NCBI RefSeq assembly: GCF_009905375.1
Contig: NW_027418094.1
Span: 28,215 to 92,214 of the forward strand
Length of the DNA stretch: 64,000 nt
DNA from: Apium graveolens
Lineage: Eukaryota > Streptophyta > Magnoliopsida > Apiales > Apiaceae
Direction of reading: 5' to 3'
The position numbers and the translations under genes were made by a program. Below the pieces are notes generated by a model. The model did not search any database. It was not told the DNA's origin and saw nothing but the letters and a program-made list of their open reading frames with translations. This document shows positions 48,577 through 60,900 of this stretch, piece by piece (position 1 is the stretch's first letter; every line of letters starts with the position of its first letter).

Positions 48577-51500
48577 TCAGCAATCTGAAGCGAAGAAGGA
48601 ACAAAAGGCAATAAGATAGTTCTTGCAGCAGATGATGGCGAGTAAGATGACAATCAATCTCAATATGTTTAGTGTGCTCATGAAATACCGAATTACGTGT
48701 AATATAAATTGAACTCTTATATCACAATATAATGGGGTGGAACTAGAAAGGCTAACACCCAAATCTACAAGTAAGCGACGTAACCAAACGATCTCACAAG
48801 TAGTGGAAGCCATGGCACGATACTCAGCTTCTGAAGACAATCTCGAAACAACATCTTATTTCTTAATCTTCCATGAAATAAGAGAATCACCAAGAAAAAT
48901 ACACAAACCAGTTGTGGATTTACGATCCTCGGGATTACCAGCCCAATCAGTGTCACTATAAGCACGAAACTCTAAAGATGAGTTAGAAGGAAATAAAAAG
49001 CTCTGAAATTGAGTCCTATGAAGATACCTGAGAATACGAAGAACTGCAGCTCAATGTACGGTAGTAGAAAAAGCGACAAATTGACTAAGTATATGAACAA
49101 CATGTGCAATATTCGGACGAGTAACAGTGAGATAAACAAGACTACCAACAATTATATGATATAAAGCAGGACCTGCTAAGGGAAGACCATCAAATGGAGA
49201 ATACCTAGCATTCATCTTTAAAGGAGTTTCTATAGTCTTGTTATCCATAAGACATGCACGGTCAAGAAAATCAGCAATGTACTTAAATTGACACAAAAGA
49301 TATCCCTTTAGTGAGCTAGCAACTTTAATTCCCGAAAAGTAACAGAGCAAACCCAAATCTTCCATAGCAAAAAAATGAGCCAACTTATGTTTCAATGACT
49401 CAATACCATCACAACCATCATCAGTAATAATCATATCATCAAAATATAAAGACAATAAAATATGATTAGCACTCACAGATCGTACAAAAAGAGCAGAATC
49501 ATGATTACTAGGATGAAAACCAAGAAAAATAAAGTACATCAGAAAACTTCTCAAACCAACAACGAGATGATTGACGAAGACCATAAATAGATTTAAGAAG
49601 TCTGCAGACATAACCTGGTTGATGCGGAAGACCGGGAGCGAGGTGTCACATAAACTTCCTCGTAAAGATCACCATACAAGCATGCATTCTTAACATCCAT
49701 CTGAAATATTTTCCACTTTCGAACAGAAGCCACTGCAATCAAAGTACGAACAGTCGTTATCTTTGCAACATGAGCAAAAGTCTCTTCATAGTCCAAGCCA
49801 TACTTTTGAGAGTAACCTTTAGTAACAAGTCGAGCCTTATAACACTCAACGGATCCATCAGCTTTTGTCATAATTTTATATACCCAACGACAACCAATTA
49901 CATGTTTTCATGGAGGAAATGGGACTAAATCCCATGTATGAGTTTGATGTAAAGTAGTAAGTTCCTCGGCCATAGCATTCTGCCATAAAGGATCATGAAC
50001 AACCTCTCTATATGATGCAGGTTCATACAAATGTTGAACATAAGTAACGAATGAAGCAAAAGGCGGGGAATAAGATGAATAAGCAAAATCAGGCAAACTT
50101 GGTGGACTTACGTATGCGAGTAGACTAGAAAACTGGTGAATGAGTTGAACTTTCGGTAGACGATTGAGTAGGAGGAGAATCTAAAATATCTGGTGATGAT
50201 TTACTGGTTGTAGAAGCAGGTGGAGACGTCGGAGTCTGAGATGTAGATGTAGAAGTCGGTGGAGATGTGGGAGTTCGAGATGTAGATGCCTCCGGAACTG
50301 AAGTATTAGAATTTGTGGTTGAAGCATCCTCAATGTTTGTATCAAAATGATTAATACGAATAAGCTCCTCTTGTGTCATATGATGCAAACTAGCAGGAAC
50401 AGAGAAAATCAGAATATGCTCCAAAAAGTAAACATGCCGAGAAACATATAATTTTCCACTGACCGGGTCAAAACAATAATATCCTTTCTGGGTAACACCG
50501 TAGCCCAAAAATACATATAAAGCAGACTTAGCAGACAATTTACTACGCTCAACCCGAGGTTTAAGAACAAAGCAAGTACAACCAAAGATAAGCAATGAAG
50601 CATAATCAGGCACTTCATCATATAATTTCTCAAAAGGTGACAAACCAGAATTTTGAGCAGTTGAATTCGGTTAATCACATAAATAGCAGTAAGGAGTGCT
50701 TTACCCCAAAATACACTTGGAACATCAGCCGACAACAAAAATGTGCGAGTTATTTCAACAAGATGATGATGTTTTCTTTCAGCATCACTGTTCTATCGAG
50801 GAGTGTCAGTACATGAGGTTTGACATATAGTCCCATCAAAAGCAAGCAAGCGACAAAAAAATGTTAGAGTTATATTCGCCTCCCAAATCATGACAAAAAC
50901 ATTTAATGATAGCTTTATGTTGAGTTTTTATATGAGCTCTAAAATCTTTAAAAATATCCACAAAATCAGACCTACGCTTCATAAGATAAATCCACGTATA
51001 ACCAGTGTAATCGTCAATAAACGAAACATAATATCTAGATCCTCCTTTTGTGGGCATAGGAGCAGGTCCCCACACATCAGAATGCACAATATCATACGGA
51101 GCAAGAGAATACGTAACACTCTTATAAAAAGGTAAAGCAAAAAATTTCATTAATTTACAACCGCTATATTCAGAAATATCATGAGTTTTTAGTTGTCCCA
51201 AGGCTCCAATTGAAACTAAAAATTGTAAATGAGATTGAGAAATATGACCTAAACGAGCATGCCATATGTAGAAGTCAGAAGATAAATCACTTAACGAAAA
51301 GATGATAAATCAACACTAGGAGTTTCCACAGTAAATACATTGAGTTCATCCAAAATATAATGTCCTCCCTGCTTATGACCTTTCCTAATTACCTTTTAAG
51401 ATCTCGGATCCATACCACAACAAGTAGTAGAAGAAAAAGAAACCTATGTAACCAGATTCACATAATTGACTAACCGAAACAAGATTTAACTTGATATCCG

Positions 51501-51738
51501 GATTATAATAAACATCAAAGAGAGACATCGTTGGGGTAATTACAGAACCAACACCTCGTAACGACATAGGAGTGCCATCAACAGTCATGATGGATAAAGA
51601 TGAATCATCAGAAAATGAAACGAAAGACGACCAATGAGGAGACATGTGATGAGATGCACCCGAATCCAGAATCCATAGAGAAGAAAATAAATTTGAAGTA
51701 CCGGTTGATAAAATACCTGTTGATGATGAGACATTCAT
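48577..51738 (-). pseudogene. Short-LTR copia pol: protease, integrase, RT, RNase H
   Basis: Minus-strand blocks: protease WILDSGASHHMSP (51738-51385); integrase YDIVHSDVWGPAP and FIDDYTGYTWIYLMK (51201-50836); integrase C-terminus FGCTCFVLKPR, VFLGYGVTQKGYYCFD (50643-50125); RT start WQNAMAEE and [24 protein letters not shown] (50096-49593); RT palm with YFDDMIITDDG (49611-49051; the usual DD pair is present but the sequence is otherwise drifted); RNase H SSEAEYRAMASTTCEI (48840). Blocks lie in different frames with stops between; gag before the protease is largely absent. Inactive. Confidence 0.88.
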
Positions 51739-52368
51739 GTCGAGATATTGCTGAAACTAAGTTCAAACCAAATCAGAAACAAAGCCATATCCAAATTCAA
51801 CACCAAATTTAAACTGTATCCAAATTCAATCAAGAAACCAAACCCGAAATCAAATTTTAACTCAAAATAACCAATTCCAATCCAAAATCAAAACTGAAAG
51901 TAGATCAAAAACCAATTTCAATTCCGATTGCAAATCCAAAACTAATATTAAATCTCAAGCAGATAAATCAATTTCTATAATTGTAACATCCCAATAATCG
52001 AGTACTTCAAAATCCCTTCAATCAAATAACCCAAATTACAAGATCAACATTGATGAAAATAATGAACTAAAAGTAAATATTAAAACCATCATAAAATCGA
52101 TTTCTGGAGCTCCAAATACGATTTCCACCGTTCAAAATTTAGATACGGATGCAAAGAATGCATAGTTAAAATTTTGTAGGATGATCCAAGGTTGAAACTC
52201 CGGGAATCGTAAAAACAAGTTGGCTGATCTGAGCCGAAAATTCCTGCGAATTTTCAAGAAACTTTTGTTATTGTAACATAACTCTATATATTTAATGATT
52301 CAACTAAACTTCCACGATCATCCTTAAATTAGATACTCAAATCACTCGAATCCTAGTTATTGATACCA

Positions 52369-52518
52369 TGTTAACTTTAGAGATGTAATACAGACGTAAA
52401 ACTTTATTACAATCAACACAAAATTTATAATACATGTATGAACTTCTATAGAAAATTAATATAAGCTAAAAACTGAAAATACCCTAATATATAATATATA
52501 TATATATATATTCTAACA
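52369..52518 (-). repeat. Short-LTR copia, 5' LTR
   Basis: 150 bp, tgttaactttag to tattctaaca, followed on the internal side (52361-52368) by the primer-binding site. Confidence 0.88.
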
Positions 52519-52699
52519 ATATCAACTGCTAATTATTAAACCTCATAAAATATGTTACAAAAAATCTTATCCATCGATAATTTCATATTCAACGAATGTT
52601 ATCCGTTGAGTAGTTACCAATTAATACTTATACAAAATATGCTAAGTGTTGAGTAATCATCAAAAACACATAATTCCTAGGAACAGCCTAATGTATAAC

Positions 52700-52846
52700 A
52701 TGGTGGTGGATGTTGTTGGTCCAAGTTTTGATCTAGAAATGTCAAATGCAAAAGTACAAAAGTTGTATGATGCTTTAAAATCATCCGAGAAGAAGTTATA
52801 TGAATTATGTGAAACTTCTCAATTGTCTGTCATGGCTCTATGTTGA
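52700..52846 (+). pseudogene. CACTA (En/Spm) transposase fragment
   Basis: Short open stretch VGPSFDLEMSNAKVQKLYDA then SSEKKLYELCETSQLSV. The pattern of a small pair of helices followed by LYxxCxxxSxLS matches the N-terminal region of TNP2-type CACTA transposases. About 50 residues only, no D-D-E core. CACTA-like terminal sequences occur at 54556 and 56527. Confidence 0.45.
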
Positions 52847-53002
52847 ATTTGAAACCTACCCATTATTGTGAAAGACACATTATAATCAGACATCGTGGTT
52901 CTTCAAAGGCATCTTACTTCAAGATAATATATTTGTTGATAGTTTTTATAATATGAAGAATTGTATAAAATAATTAGTGCCTGACAACCACATGGGGGAT
53001 CA

Positions 53003-53410
53003 CACTCAAAATCTTACTTGGTCAAACTTTTCATCCTCAAGTGGGTTTACAAGCGCTTGGCAACGCTTGGGGGGTATCCAACAAAATTTTACTTAATTAA
53101 TTTTTTCACCCACAAGTGTGTTTGCAATTACTCGGCACTCACTTGGGGGTCTAGCATACAAAAAGTTACTTTGTCAAAATTTTCACCCCCAAATATGCTT
53201 GCCGTCAATCGGCGATGACTTTGGAGGCAATCACTCAAAATTTTATTTAGTAAAAATTTACACCCTAAGTAAGATTGCAAACGCTTGAAGAACTATTTAG
53301 GGGGATAACCAACAATATTTTACTTAGGTCAAATTTTTTACCCTCAAGTGGGATTGCCATCACTCGTCAATCACTTGGGGAAAACCGCTCAAAACTTAGT
53401 CAAATTTTTA
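53003..53410. repeat. 77-bp tandem repeat, about five diverged copies
   Basis: Units start near 53003, 53079, 53156, 53232, 53310 and a partial at 53387, spacing 76-78 bp. Core: CAAAATTTTACTT...TCACCC.CAAGTGGG...GCAA.C.CTTGG.....CACTTGGGGG. The CAAGTGGG and CACTTGGGG words form a weak dyad in each unit. A short frame through the array is not coding. Confidence 0.8.
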
Positions 53411-53800
53411 CTTGTAGCATATTATACATGCTTTATTTTATGTCTAGAAAGATATGAATTTTACCGATCGCCCACTACTTGTTATCAACAACTTATACAT
53501 CTTGTAATTATTTATCATCATTCAACTTACAAATCACAAATATCATCCAAATAAATTTTTTAATTGCACAAAAACCATCTATATACTAAGAAAATTTCAA
53601 TCACACAAAAATATGTGTTATCTTAAAAGAATGCATCCTACAAATAAATTTTTGCAACTTTTACAAAAAAAATCAACAAGCTCAAAATCTTTCATAATGC
53701 AAGCAAAAATTCTTAGAAGCTCAAAAAAAATTCTATCTCGCAAAAAAAATAAAATTACAAGCTCAAAATAAATTCTATATCGCAAGTAAAAAAAATTACA
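53411..53800. other. A-rich low-complexity DNA
   Basis: Repeated words such as aagctcaaaataaattct and ctcgcaaaaaa. No gene; lead-in to the duplicated segment. Confidence 0.4.
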
Positions 53801-54756
53801 AGCTCAAAAATAAATTCGATCTCACTAAAAAAAATTACAAGATCAATAAATTTTTTTTATCTTAGAAGCTAAATCTTTACAAACGCATCCAAATAATTTA
53901 TATCTCACAAAAAAATTTGTAACTTCAAGCAAAAAAAAATTTCAAACTCAAGAAACTATTTCTATTCCACACATAAGAATACTTGGCGGCTACAAAATAT
54001 TTTTACTTACCGAAAATTCTCCTCACTATTTTTTTTGTTTACTTAGTCAAAATTGATTATATCTCAAAATTATTGCTCACAAAATGTTACTTACAAACTT
54101 CTACTTAACCTAAAAATATTGCTAAGAGGCTCATACATAATTTTGCCTTAAACAAAAAAAATTATTTTGACCTTGCTATCTATCTATTACGTTGTCTGTT
54201 ATCACTATAACACATTCTTTTCTCTCTACTACCCCGCCCACTAAAGCGTTAGAGGGAGTGGGGGAAAAATAAGTACCGAGATTTCGCCACCTTCATACAT
54301 GTCATGCCACATTTATATCATGTATCCCGCCATTTTTATATCATAACACTTATTTCTAAGCTAAATCACACATGCCTGCTACTTAACCTATCGACACCTA
54401 CATGTCCTGCCACCTATCAATTAAACCCGATGTCTCCAATTAACATTACTAATAAATAATTATTTACAACCAATCTTTGTAAATGTATGTCCATATATAT
54501 ATATTAAAATCACAGGTTGTCAAGCACTATACTACATTGTAGCTAGACACCCACTCACCACAAGAAAAATGTCAATAGACATCACCTCATATACATCGCT
54601 GTCAATAACAACCGATGTTAAAGATAGTTTTAATATCAGTAAATTCAGAAATGATGTTAAAAGAGATTTTAAACATCACTTACGATTAAAACCGATGTGT
54701 AAGCTAGTTTTTAAAAAATAAAAAGAACACTCGGAGGTACGTTTCCAACATTTCCT
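53801..54756. repeat. Direct duplication, copy 1
   Basis: From agctcaaaaataaattcgat to ggtacgtttccaacattt. Copy 2 is at 55031-56724. Contains cgccactaaagcg-type, gagggagtggggg and a CACTA-like start caccacaagaaaaatgtc at 54556 followed by cgatgttaaa words. Confidence 0.75.
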
Positions 54757-55030
54757 CCTTACATGAAAATATTTCGCCCTACAATTTTTTTTACTCCCCC
54801 TCTTCTTCTTTCTCTCTTCCCCCGCTTTCTCATTTCTCTCATGTGACTTTCTTTTTCACTCATAATCTTAGTTCTCATTCTCACTCAAGAACCCTAATTC
54901 AAACAATTATAAAATCCCTAATTAGGACTCTAATTCAAATCTTACCTTACGAACCCCTAATTGAAACCCTAGCTTACAAACGCCATATTTTGAATCCTGA
55001 ATACCTTCACCCTAGCTTTTTCTTTGAATT
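54757..55030. other. Unique spacer between the two duplicated copies
   Basis: CT-rich then A-rich DNA; a short + frame (54843-55058) has no recognisable domain. Confidence 0.35.
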
Positions 55031-55289
55031 AGCTCAAAAAGAAATTCGATCTCACTAAAAAAATTACAAGATCAACAAAAAAATTATGTCTTAGAAGCTA
55101 AGTCTTTACAAAAACACACTCAAAAAATTTATATCTCACAAAAAAATTTAAACGTTCAAGCAAAACAATTTTTCAAGCTCAATAAATTATTTCTCTCTCA
55201 CACATAAGAATACTTGACTGCTAAAAAATATTTTTACTCACCAAAAATTCCCCTCACGAATTATTTTTTGTTTACTTCGTCAAATTGAT

Positions 55290-55971
55290 TAGGGGTGTTC
55301 ATCAAACCGCACCGCCCCGCACCACTCCGTATGGTTTAAATTTTTCGTGATGCGATCGTGGTTTGCATTTTTGTCAAACCGCGCGGTGTGGTGTGGTTTG
55401 CGGTTTGGGACTTTACTCTCGTGGTTCAAGCCGCACCGCACCACATATTATTATAATATATTTATATTAATATAATATTATTATACTTTATAATAAATAA
55501 ATAAATTTAATATTATTGTCCCTTTATAATGTAAACAAATATATGATAAGCATTTATGTAACAATGTTTCAGCTTATTGGATGCTACAATTTATTATTTT
55601 TTGTTAATGACTAATATAATTTGAAATTTTATCCTATGTATGCCAAAGAAAATTAGAAATTGTAGTTTATGGTTCAGATTAAAATTATATTTTGAAGTAA
55701 TACTATCGACTTGAAACTTATTTATTAATTTATTTATTGATGTATTGAAAATTGTAAACCGCTCTCACTAAAATTTATTATTTTCTTAGATAGTTTAAAC
55801 CGCTCAAACCGCTTAAACTGCACCATACCACACCGCATTTTTGTGGTGTGTTTTGCGCGGTTTAAGATTTACGCGGTGCAGTTGCGGTTTGAGAATTTGG
55901 ACAAACCGTACCCGCAGTTTGGTTTGCGGTTTTGGTCCAAACCGCACCACACCGCACCGCGAACACCCCTA
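55290..55971. mobile_element. hAT-superfamily MITE
   Basis: 682 bp with perfect 11-bp terminal inverted repeats TAGGGGTGTTC...GAACACCCCTA and a perfect 8-bp target duplication aaattgat at 55282-55289 and 55972-55979, diagnostic of hAT. Interior is rich in self-complementary accgcacc/ggtgcggt blocks near both ends around an AT-rich centre. No transposase. Confidence 0.92.
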
Positions 55972-56418
55972 AAATTGATTAATTCTCAAAAATCATTACC
56001 GGCTCACAAACTATTACTTAAAAACTTCTACTTAACTTATAAATGTTGCTAAGAGGCTCATACATATTTTTGGCTTGAACAAAAAAATTATTGTGACCTT
56101 GTTATCTTTCTATTATATTATCCATTATCACTATAATAGATTCTTTTCTCTCTACTCCCCCGCCCACTAAAGCGCTAGAGGGAGTGAGGGAAAAAATAAG
56201 TACCGAGATTTCGCCACCTCCATGCAAGTCACACCACATATATATCACGTGTCCCACCATTTTTATACCATAATACTTATTTTTAACCTAAATGACACCT
56301 AGCTACTACTTAACCTATTTACACCTATATGTCGCGCCACCTATCAATTAAACCCAATATCTCCAATTAACACTACTAATAAATAATTGTTTACAACAAA
56401 TCTTTGTAAATGTATGTC

Positions 56419-56434
56419 CACACACACACACACG

Positions 56435-56475
<41 letters not shown>
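56419..56475. repeat. CA/TA compound microsatellite
   Basis: (CA)n then (TA)n inside duplication copy 2; copy 1 has only a short TA run at the same place (near 54496), so the array grew after duplication. Confidence 0.9.
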
Positions 56476-56477
<2 letters not shown>

Positions 56478-56724
56478 CAATCACATATTGTCAAGCACCA
56501 TACTACAGTGTAGCCGGGCACCCACTCACTACAAAAAAAATGTCAATAGACATCACCTCATATACATCGATGTCAACAAAAATCGATGTTAAAGATAGTT
56601 TTAATATCAGCAAATTCGGAAACGATGTTAAAACATATTTTAAACATCATTTATGATTAAAATCTATGTGTAAGTTTTTAAAAAATAAAAAGAACACCCG
56701 AAGGTACGTTTCCAACATTTCCCC

Positions 56725-57805
56725 TGTTATTCCTAGTGGACTAACAATGAGATTTACAGAAGGGGGGTTGAATGTAAATCTCAAAACTTTTTCAAGTTTT
56801 GAGCAGTTTATGAAAGTTGTGTGTTCAAGAAGAACAAGTGTGTGAATTGCTTTAAGCTAATACAGACAGATATATATTCAAGCACAAATGTAAAGAACAC
56901 AACAGACCTTAAAAACTTTTCTGGTGGATTTGTTGTTCCACCAGAGATGGTATTTTAGAAAATCTGTGATTAAACAATGTTGATCACAGCTGCATCCTAG
57001 TACAAACTAGATGAATTTTCTCTCAATATTTTTCTAAACAGCTCTGGAAAATCTCTCATCTAATTACTAGCTTCTACTTGGTTTTTATATATTACCAAGT
57101 GTACAAGTGAAGAACAATATAAAATACAGTAATAAAATAAGATCTTCACTTGCTTCTTTTCCTGTTCACTCCAGTACTTTGTTGACTATTGCATCTTTGT
57201 ACTAGAGAAGAACGGCTGCTTTTTCTGTTGTTCCTGAAATTCGGCTACCACATCTCAGTTGTCTCTATCAACCCATGTGCCTCTGTTTGTAGGTACAACT
57301 ACCCCTTATCAACGGCTAATCATCAGAACATCCGTTGAAGCTTTCATCCGTTGATGCACTCATCCGTTGAAGGATGTTATCCGTTGAAGCTTTCATCCGT
57401 TGATGCACTCATCCGTTGAAGGATGTTATCCGTTGATGACTTTATCCGTTGAAGCTTTAGAGACATCCGTTGAAGCTTAGCTTCTCATCCGTTGAAGGTC
57501 TTTAAGTCATCCGTTGATACCACTTCACTTATACAAAATTACAAGGCATGAAGTATTTACAATTGGCCTTCCTATCTGCATATCATCTAGTAGTCAACAT
57601 GACTCATAGTTTCTCTCAACTTCCAAGAATTACATTTTAAATACAGAGACTGAAATATGCTACAACACTAGACTTATTTCTAAGTAAAGCTACACCATCA
57701 ACGGATAGCCAAAGTGGTCTTATCCGTTGAGGCTACAGACACTAAATTTCTACTTAAGTATTTTGTTAAACATATCATCAAACTAATGCACATACATTCC
57801 TAACA
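56725..57805 (-). repeat. Sirevirus-like 3' LTR
   Basis: 1081 bp, tgttattccta to attcctaaca. Carries about eleven ATCCGTTGA words in tandem (57329-57518), then one inverted and one direct copy near 57700-57730. Close relative of the solo LTR 41748-42804. Confidence 0.9.
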
Positions 57806-57822
57806 ATCTCCCCCTATTTATG
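57806..57822 (-). other. Sirevirus-like polypurine tract
   Basis: Minus strand AAATAGGGGGAGAT directly before the LTR start TGTTAGG; primes plus-strand DNA synthesis. Confidence 0.9.
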
Positions 57823-57993
57823 TCTATAAGAATTGTAGGCATAAATTCAGGGTTAACTTGATGATAACAAAACACTTAACAGATATATGAATTGAAACTA
57901 AGTAGAAATTTAAAAATGCTGCAAAAGTGTATGTACTAGGAGATAATTGAAGATTTACAGTGTTTCCAAGGACACTCCTTTAGTCTGAGCAAA

Positions 57994-60900
57994 TCATCTT
58001 TTTCTTCTTTGTTCCCTGGTTTTCTTTCCTAGCCTTTTGTCATTTTCCTCAATTTGGAGTTGGAGTTGTCTGAAGAATTCAGCTTCATCTTCAACACTGA
58101 CATCCAACTTAGATTGCATTTCTTTGAGAGTTTCATTGCTGGCAATCTTGAGTTGGTCTTCAAGTCTGAAAAATCTTCTGACTCCTTTATCATCTCTAAA
58201 TTCCATCAACCAATGAGGTGATTTGAGAATTTTCATTTCCCTTTCTTGAATGAGTAAAGTCCTGGGTAAAGCATTGGGCTCCCTCCAAGTTTTCCTTATA
58301 TTGGCTATCTTGTTGAGAATTTCAGTCTTGGCAGTTCTGGTAAAGCCAGAATCCTTTTGTATAGCTGAATAGACTCTAATCAAGGTAGAGTAGCCTTCAT
58401 CCAGAATCCTGTGGAGAGGCCATGTTCTTTCCCCAGCTCCTTTATATCTGAACACTAATCTCTCTGGTAACTGTCTGTAGGCAGCTATTCCCCTTACATC
58501 CTCCAGCTCATCCAGATAGAGTTCAATGTCTGAAATTTCTTTTATGTCACAGATGTGAACATAATCATCTTTAGAAATGGGTGACTTAGGCTTAGGTTTT
58601 TGTTTTTGAATGAATTTCTTAGAGGTTATGGGAGGTGTAGATTTTGGTTTTCTTTTCTGTTTCTTTGGTAGTGGAAAGAGTGGTTAGAAAGGTAGGCAAT
58701 TTGATAGTGTCCCAATCAATAGGTTCCTCTTTTGGAATGATTGGTTCACCATGGATGTTTATTGTGGGATCAGCAACAAGGGGTTCAGGTATGGAAGGTA
58801 GTGGTTTAGATATAGATTTGGTTACTTCAGTGTTATCTCCACTCCTTCTATGTGCCTTGGCCTTTCTTCTGTTTCCCTTCTGCCATTCCTCTCTTTCTTC
58901 CACACTCTCACCAAATATACTCCCTAAAACCTCATCTAGGTTTGTAGTCTTGTCTTCACCCCTGACTTCAATCCCTTTTTCTTTTTCAACTAGACTTGAC
59001 TTTAGCTGTTGTTCAAGCTTTGCTTGTGCTCTTTTGTCAGCCTTTAATTGCTTGTCTTCTTCCTTCTTGGCTATTGAGAATTTGGGATGTCCTTGCATCA
59101 CACATATGCTCTTTCCCTCTCTAATGATAATAGCTCTATTTCTCCTTACAGCCTCATCCATGGTCTTTTTGAGATAAGCAATACTTCTGCCTAAAATCTT
59201 GTTCTCATCAGCTTTTGGAGGAGGAAAGTCCACTTCTTTTAAAGGATTCTTTGTTGAGTCCTTATTGGATCTTTCATTGGGCTTGAGAATTATAGCTTGT
59301 AGTTCTTTGGAAGAAGCTTCTCCATCCTTATGACTCCCTACTGGCATGAGCTCCATGTTGATTGGTTCAATTTTTGTGCTGTATTTCACAGATGTTGATT
59401 TGTCTTGTGTAGAACCAAACAACAGTTGCAACCTTTCATCAATTCTCCTCCTTTGCTCTTTCACTTGAATTTCAGCTGCTGCTAGCTGAATCAAATCAAT
59501 TCCATCAGGCTTGCCCTTGATTTGAATGATTGGAGAAGTAGTGATGGCAGGAACTAGCACTTTAGATATGTTGACTTTTGTAGATGGCTCTCCTTCCCCT
59601 TCCCTTTTACTCTCCCCCTTTTTGTTATCATCAAGGAGAGGGGTCAAGCCTTGTGCTTTTGCCAGCTGCATTAGGAGACTGGTTTGAGATTGTTGATTGT
59701 GAAGAATGGTGGCCACAGAATTTTCAATAACTTGAACTCTGTCTTCTAAGTTGGCCAACCATTTTTCAGTAACAGATTCTTTCTTCAATCTCAAAACCAA
59801 GTCCTGCAATGTACCATAGGGCATGACTGAATCCAATTTTTCTGAAGTATAGGTTTTCAAGTCAGCAATATCCTTCCTGAGATCATCCATACTCAGATTC
59901 TGCTTCACTTGCTGCAGCTTCATGAGATGCAGTGAGTCCAGGTGAGCTTGAAGGATAGCCTTGATACTTGCATGTGAAGTATTCTGAATGGGCCTGTTGA
60001 ATAGTGTTGATTTGTTTGACTAAAGAGACATTGAATTCCCCTGATCTGTACTCCTTAGTCAATGCCCATTCAGGTAGATTTGGAATTGAACTAGGGCCTT
60101 CATCTCCCCCTAAGTTCATGCTTCCATCAAAAGAAATAGAGTCATCATCATCAGAATTTGCTCCAAATTCCTCAGATGGCTCACCAGCTGTAGAAGGCAT
60201 TTTGTTAATGGCAGCTTTATCCCTTTGAAGAGATTCTGTTGTGTGCACTAGATGTAGTGACCTTTCTGCTTTCTCATTGCCCTGAGCAGCCAACAGTTGA
60301 TAGGCTGTCACAGGATGAGTAAAAGTGTCAGCATCCAAGGAAATGTTATCAATTACAACTTTGTAATGTTGCTGAAATTGTCTTTCCTTTTCAGCATCAT
60401 CCACAATCATTGACTCATTAGCAATGGCTGGTTCCACCCTTGTATCTACTGTACCTGCTTTTCTCTCTTTTTCTCTATGTTCTTGCATCAGGGGCTCCCC
60501 CTGGCTCACACAACTCACTCCCTCACCTTCACCTACTAAGGTGGTACTCCACTCACTTACTTTTGCCATGCTGGAAAAAATAGCATGCATTTTTGAGCTC
60601 TCAATCTCTCCTTTGCCTGGGAGCAACCCAGCCTCTCACTCAAATTGTCACTCCCTTCCCTCAATCCTAAGAGTGATTGCACAGTATTCATGTCTTCTAC
60701 ACTTGGGATTAATTCAGTTATTTGTGTAGAGACTGTCAACGGATGTGGAATATCCGTTGAAGGTGAAACTGATGTTATCAACGGATAACTGCTGTTAAGC
60801 TTATCCGTTGAAGAACAACCACTTGTCAACGGATGAGTGATATCCGTTGAAGAAGGAAAAGAAGTTGAAATTGAAAGTGATATAACTGTTGAATCTGTGT

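Larger units (their letters stand above)
48334..52518 (-). mobile_element. Complete but inactive short-LTR Ty1/copia element
   Basis: 4185 bp with LTRs 48334-48481 and 52369-52518, TG...CA ends, primer site TGGTATCA (52368-52361), purine tract GAGGGAAGA (about 48482-48493). The flanks atttc and atatc differ at one position, fitting an aged 5-bp duplication. The LTRs differ at about 11 positions plus one indel outside the AT run. Domain order PR-IN-RT-RH gives Ty1/copia; LTR size and motifs suggest an Ale/Retrofit-like lineage. Confidence 0.88.
47562..52685 (-). mobile_element. Degenerate Sirevirus-type 5' LTR, split by a younger copia
   Basis: LTR sequence at about 47562-48333 continues at 52524-52685 after removal of the copia 48334-52518. 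Its left part (aggggttgaacacaatctctaac) corresponds to ggggttgaatgtaaatctcaaaac in the other two Sirevirus-type LTRs, and the right end (attcctagg) resembles attcctaaca. Scattered ATCCGTTGA words near 48190 and 52600 support the family. Boundaries approximate. Confidence 0.55.
55031..56724. repeat. Direct duplication, copy 2 (carries a hAT MITE; cut by a Sirevirus-like element)
   Basis: About 1.0 kb of sequence homologous to copy 1 once the 682-bp MITE and its 8-bp duplication are removed. It has a CACTA-like start cactacaaaaaaaatgtc at 56527. It stops exactly at the LTR beginning at 56725. Confidence 0.75.

Noticed and set aside
52646..52846. Full 66-codon ORF as an intact gene
   Set aside because: Only its second half resembles a CACTA transposase; the first part crosses the remnant LTR edge.
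56387..56656. Frames through the CA/TA microsatellite (THTHIYIYIY...)
   Set aside because: Translated simple repeat, not a gene.
58644..59177. 177-codon plus-strand frame
   Set aside because: It is the antisense of the Sirevirus post-pol reading frame, Ser/Phe-rich by composition, with no domain.
60424..60729. 101-codon plus-strand frame
   Set aside because: Antisense shadow of the post-pol frame.
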